From contig JAMCVO010000208.1 of NCBI GenBank assembly GCA_023475715.1, positions 1 through 7,516 of the forward strand: a stretch of DNA of 7,516 nt, in the 5' to 3' direction. This DNA comes from Actinomycetota bacterium (GTDB lineage Bacteria; Actinomycetota; Humimicrobiia; Humimicrobiales; Humimicrobiaceae). The position numbers and the translations under genes are program-made. Below, one piece after another: positions 5,610 to 7,516 of this stretch; within the stretch, counting starts at the first letter, position 1; the number at the start of each line of letters is the position of its first letter. Under the pieces are notes generated by a model. The model searched no databases, was not told where the DNA came from, and was given only the letters and a program-made list of their open reading frames with translations.

Positions 5610-6410
5610 ATGAAATTAGAAGGAAAGGTAGCAATAGTTACAGGAGCTGCTCGAGGGATGGGAGCTGCTACTTGTATAGCCCTGGCTAAGGAAGGAGCTG
5701 ATATTGCTGCTTTGGATATCTGTGGACCTAAAGAAAGTGGGTTTGGGCAAAAAGGACAGCTGGAGAATACCATAAATGAAGTTAAAAAGTTAGGATGCAG
5801 AGCTATTGCTTTGGTGTGTGATATAACTCAAGAAGACCAGGTAAAAGCAGCCATTAATCAAACTGCTGATACATTTGGCAAGATCAATATCCTGGTTAAT
5901 TCTGTTGGGTTTGTTAGATTTGGTCTGGTTCAAGAAATGTCTTATGAGGTCTGGAAAAAGATATTTGATGTTAATATCCATGGTGTTTTTCTCACTTGTA
6001 AATATGCATTACCAATAATCATCAAGCAGAATGGGGGGCGTATCATTAACATTTCTTCAGACGGAGGCCTGCGCGCAATTCCCAATTATTCTGCTTACTG
6101 TGCATCTAAGTTTGCCGTGATTGGTTTGACTCAGTCTTTGGCCAACGAAGTTGGAAAATATAATATTACTGTTAATGCAGTATGTCCTGCAGCTACTACC
6201 GGTGAGTTTTTTGACAGCCAAGTGCAGCTATTAAATACGACTAAAGAGGAACTAAAGAAATCCGCAGTTAACCGTAACATTATTCAAGAGATGATAACCC
6301 CTGAGGATGTAGCTAATGCTATTGCATGGTTATGTACGGATAATGCCCGTTTTATTACTGGTCATCCATTATGTGTAGATGCGGGCAGTGTGGCAAAGGT
6401 AACTTATTAA
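5610..6410 (+). CDS. Short-chain dehydrogenase/reductase (SDR), NAD(H)-type
   Basis: A 266-residue classical SDR. TGAARGMG (11-18) is the TGxxxGxG cofactor loop; D36 at the end of strand 2 favours NAD(H) over NADP(H). D71 (CDIT) contacts the adenine; NSVG (97-100) replaces the usual NNAG. N122, S150 (NISS) and Y163-CAS-K167 complete the catalytic tetrad. The C-terminal half has NAVCPAATTGEF (189-200) and ends ITGHPLCVDAGSVAKV. An enlarged stretch after strand 2 (LDICGPKESGFGQKGQLENT) and the VDAGS-AK ending recall the mycofactocin-coupled SDR subgroup, though the insert is shorter and no mycofactocin gene is in view. It likely oxidises a secondary alcohol or reduces a ketone in the same pathway as the Gfo/Idh enzyme. 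It starts 22 bases after the E1 beta stop, so it shares its transcript. The family is certain; the substrate is unknown. Confidence 0.92.
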   Translation: MKLEGKVAIVTGAARGMGAATCIALAKEGADIAALDICGPKESGFGQKGQLENTINEVKKLGCRAIALVCDITQEDQVKAAINQTADTFGKINILVNSVGFVRFGLVQEMSYEVWKKIFDVNIHGVFLTCKYALPIIIKQNGGRIINISSDGGLRAIPNYSAYCASKFAVIGLTQSLANEVGKYNITVNAVCPAATTGEFFDSQVQLLNTTKEELKKSAVNRNIIQEMITPEDVANAIAWLCTDNARFITGHPLCVDAGSVAKVTY

Positions 6411-6440
6411 AGAATTAGACAATTATTATAATAAAGAAAG

Positions 6441-6486
6441 AGGAGTAAGTCTGAAAGAAAATCAAATTGGCAATATATATTTATAA
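6441..6486 (+). other. Orphan ribosome binding site with an 11-codon CTG-initiated frame
   Basis: AGGAG at 6441-6445 sits five bases before a CTG that opens KENQIGNIYL and ends at TAA (6484-6486). The spacing is right for a translation start, but no gene follows. It may be the leftover beginning of a gene lost from between the SDR and the TIM-barrel gene, or a tiny leader peptide ahead of the hairpin at 6497-6538. Chance purine-richness is possible. Confidence 0.25.
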
Positions 6487-6496
6487 AAGAAAATAG

Positions 6497-6538
6497 GCTT
6501 AAGGACAACGGTTTTTCATCCCGTTTTGTGCCTTGAGC
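6497..6538. repeat. Long imperfect inverted repeat (hairpin), possibly a dispersed REP/MITE-like element
   Basis: GCTTAAGG (6497-6504) pairs with CCTTGAGC (6531-6538) with one G-T; ACA (6505-6507) pairs with TGT (6527-6529); ACGG (6508-6511) pairs with CCGT (6521-6524). This gives 15 pairs with a one-base and a two-base bulge and a nine-base loop (TTTTTCATC). It is followed by GAAGCGAAAGGAATGGG. There is no T tract after it on the plus strand, so it is not a standard terminator. It lies directly ahead of the TIM-barrel gene and could stabilise or process the polycistronic RNA, or be an inserted repeat. The AGCGAAGCGAAAGG phrase looks like repeat DNA, but copies elsewhere cannot be seen in this window. 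Confidence 0.5.
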
Positions 6539-6562
6539 GAAGCGAAAGGAATGGGTATAAAA

Positions 6563-7426
6563 ATGAAAACATGTCTGTATACAGGGATTTTTGAAGATCG
6601 TGATGTTTTTAAAGCTATAGATTTTACTGCTGAGCAAGGTTTCGAAGTTATTGAGATTGGAGGGACATACGATTGTCATTTCAATCCGGATAAAATTACA
6701 ATTGATCAAGCACAATATATAATAGACTATGCTAAAAACAAAGAATTGGAAGTGGTAGATATTGCCCAGCATGTTCTTTTTGCAGTAAAAGACCCAAAGG
6801 AGTTCCGAAGACGTGTAGATTATTTCAAAAAAAATATTTACTATGCATCTAAGATTGGTGTACCTATGATTGTAACCTGTACCGGTGGAACATGGGACTG
6901 GGTTGGCAACCTTACCGGAATTGATGGATTGGAAGCTTTTAATAGAGTTGTAGAGGGTCTAAAGGAAAGTTCTCGTTATGCAGAAGAGGTAGGAGTTACT
7001 ATTGCTCTGGAAGCAGTATTTGAAAATGTAGTAACCAGTTATCTGGACATGACAAGAGTTCTGGATGCAGTTGATAGCCCGAACCTTAAAATAAATTTTG
7101 ATATACAGCAGTACACTGTCCAACTATTTGATATACCCAAATTAATTCATACTTATGGAGACTTAATATGCCACTGCCATTTAAAAGGTGTTACAATAAA
7201 ACCGCCTTCCGGTCATGTAGTGGATCAATTTGTATATCCGCCTATGGGTGGTCAAGGCGATGATATAAATTGGGTGGAATTTATAGAAGCATTAAAGGAT
7301 ATCAACTACAAAGGTGCTTTATCATTAAACTATGAAAGTAAGACTTTACCTCTTACTCCAGGATGGACCAGGGAAAGTATAGTAAAAGAATGCCTAAGAT
7401 TTCTTAAATCTGTTCTAAAAAAATAG
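6563..7426 (+). CDS. TIM-barrel sugar (phosphate) isomerase/epimerase, IolE/AP-endonuclease-2 fold
   Basis: A 287-residue protein of the xylose-isomerase-like TIM-barrel superfamily, which includes inosose dehydratase, tagatose/psicose epimerases and hydroxypyruvate isomerase. Barrel strands are evident at EVIEIGG (28-34), PMIVTCTGG (101-109), TIALEAVF (146-153), KINFDIQQ (176-183), ICHCHLKG (202-209) and ALSLNYES (252-259). E150, D180, H206 and E258 match the usual divalent-metal ligands. The position after the Asp (DIQQY) lacks the frequent DxxH histidine. Length is normal. The ATG at 6563 is preferred; a TTG (6533) and an ATG (6551) lie in frame upstream, but 6533 is inside the hairpin and the only ribosome-binding-like sequence, AAAGGA (6545-6550), precedes 6563 by 12 bases. 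The 152-base gap from the SDR is the largest within the operon. It probably isomerises, epimerises or dehydrates a keto-sugar or keto-cyclitol made by the dehydrogenases (inference). Confidence 0.88.
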   Translation: MKTCLYTGIFEDRDVFKAIDFTAEQGFEVIEIGGTYDCHFNPDKITIDQAQYIIDYAKNKELEVVDIAQHVLFAVKDPKEFRRRVDYFKKNIYYASKIGVPMIVTCTGGTWDWVGNLTGIDGLEAFNRVVEGLKESSRYAEEVGVTIALEAVFENVVTSYLDMTRVLDAVDSPNLKINFDIQQYTVQLFDIPKLIHTYGDLICHCHLKGVTIKPPSGHVVDQFVYPPMGGQGDDINWVEFIEALKDINYKGALSLNYESKTLPLTPGWTRESIVKECLRFLKSVLKK

Positions 7427-7510
7427 TAGAAAGATAAAAAGATAATATAACATAGTCTAAAAGATATAATTTTAGAAAGAGAAAATATTTCATTTTTAAA
7501 AAATAAAATT

Positions 7511-7516
7511 AGGAGG
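7511..7516 (+). promoter_or_regulatory. Perfect Shine-Dalgarno AGGAGG at the right edge
   Basis: The window ends in AGGAGG, preceded by an 84-base AT-rich spacer without a terminator. A further gene should start within about 5-10 bases beyond the edge, so the operon very likely continues. The only inverted repeat in the spacer (7456-7476, seven AT-rich pairs) has no T tract. Confidence 0.75.

Noticed and set aside
2494..5981. Minus-strand open frames at 2494-2721, 3622-3834, 4056-4319, 5567-5773 and 5790-5981
   Set aside because: Each is antisense to a well-supported plus-strand gene and has no family features; they are shadows.
6407..6772. Minus-strand 121-codon open frame spanning the SDR/TIM-barrel gap
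   Set aside because: It overlaps the start of the TIM-barrel gene, crosses the hairpin, and its translation has no recognisable fold.
7456..7476. Inverted repeat TCTAAAA/TTTTAGA after the TIM-barrel gene as a terminator
   Set aside because: Seven mostly A-T pairs with no following T tract; the AGGAGG at the edge suggests that transcription continues.
1..7516. CRISPR arrays, tRNA or rRNA genes, transposases
   Set aside because: No regularly spaced repeats, no tRNA-like or rRNA-like stretches, and no transposase motifs were recognised on either strand.

Overview
The window looks like a carbohydrate-type catabolic locus from a low-GC anaerobe-like bacterium, most plausibly Firmicutes or a similar AT-rich lineage. 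The pointers are AT-rich intergenic DNA, strong AGGAG-type ribosome binding sites, a TTG start, a LacI-family regulator and operators of the TGTAAACGCTTTCT type. This is inference from style; there is no rRNA or other taxonomic marker.

Left part (1-1761, minus strand). A LacI-family repressor (709-1761) is followed 33 bases downstream by the N-terminal 225 codons of a uroporphyrinogen decarboxylase-like (URO-D fold) protein, which runs off the left edge (1-675). Both are very AT-rich (about 20-33% GC in sampled stretches).

Control region (1762-2442). This 681-base gap separates the divergent transcription units. It holds a strong rightward promoter (TTGACT, 18 bases, TATAAT). A LacI/CcpA-type operator lies exactly where transcription should start (1979-1992), and a second operator-like palindrome lies 128 bases further on (2106-2120). 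There is also a separate 17-base palindrome near lacI, and a short disrupted coding-like stretch (2280-2459) that touches the first structural gene.

Right part (2443-7426, plus strand). Five genes of about 40% GC form a probable operon: a Gfo/Idh/MocA NAD(P)-dependent sugar or cyclitol dehydrogenase; the alpha and beta subunits of a thiamine-diphosphate-dependent E1 of the pyruvate/acetoin dehydrogenase type; a short-chain dehydrogenase; and, after a 152-base gap with a long hairpin, a TIM-barrel sugar isomerase/epimerase (IolE/xylose-isomerase-like fold). No E2 (lipoyl acyltransferase), E3, kinase or transporter is present in the window. A perfect AGGAGG in the last six bases indicates that another gene begins just outside, so the operon continues.

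Together the genes suggest an inducible pathway. The Gfo/Idh enzyme and the SDR would oxidise hydroxyls to ketones, the TIM-barrel enzyme would isomerise or dehydrate the keto product, and the E1 pair would cleave or decarboxylate an alpha-keto or alpha-diketo intermediate using thiamine diphosphate. The layout resembles inositol catabolism (IolG/IolE-like steps plus a ThDP ring-cleaving enzyme), but with an acetoin/pyruvate-type E1 where IolD would be expected. The substrate cannot be read from the sequence. The most interesting points are this unusual ThDP enzyme context, the operator architecture, and the compositional break between the regulator side and the catabolic genes.
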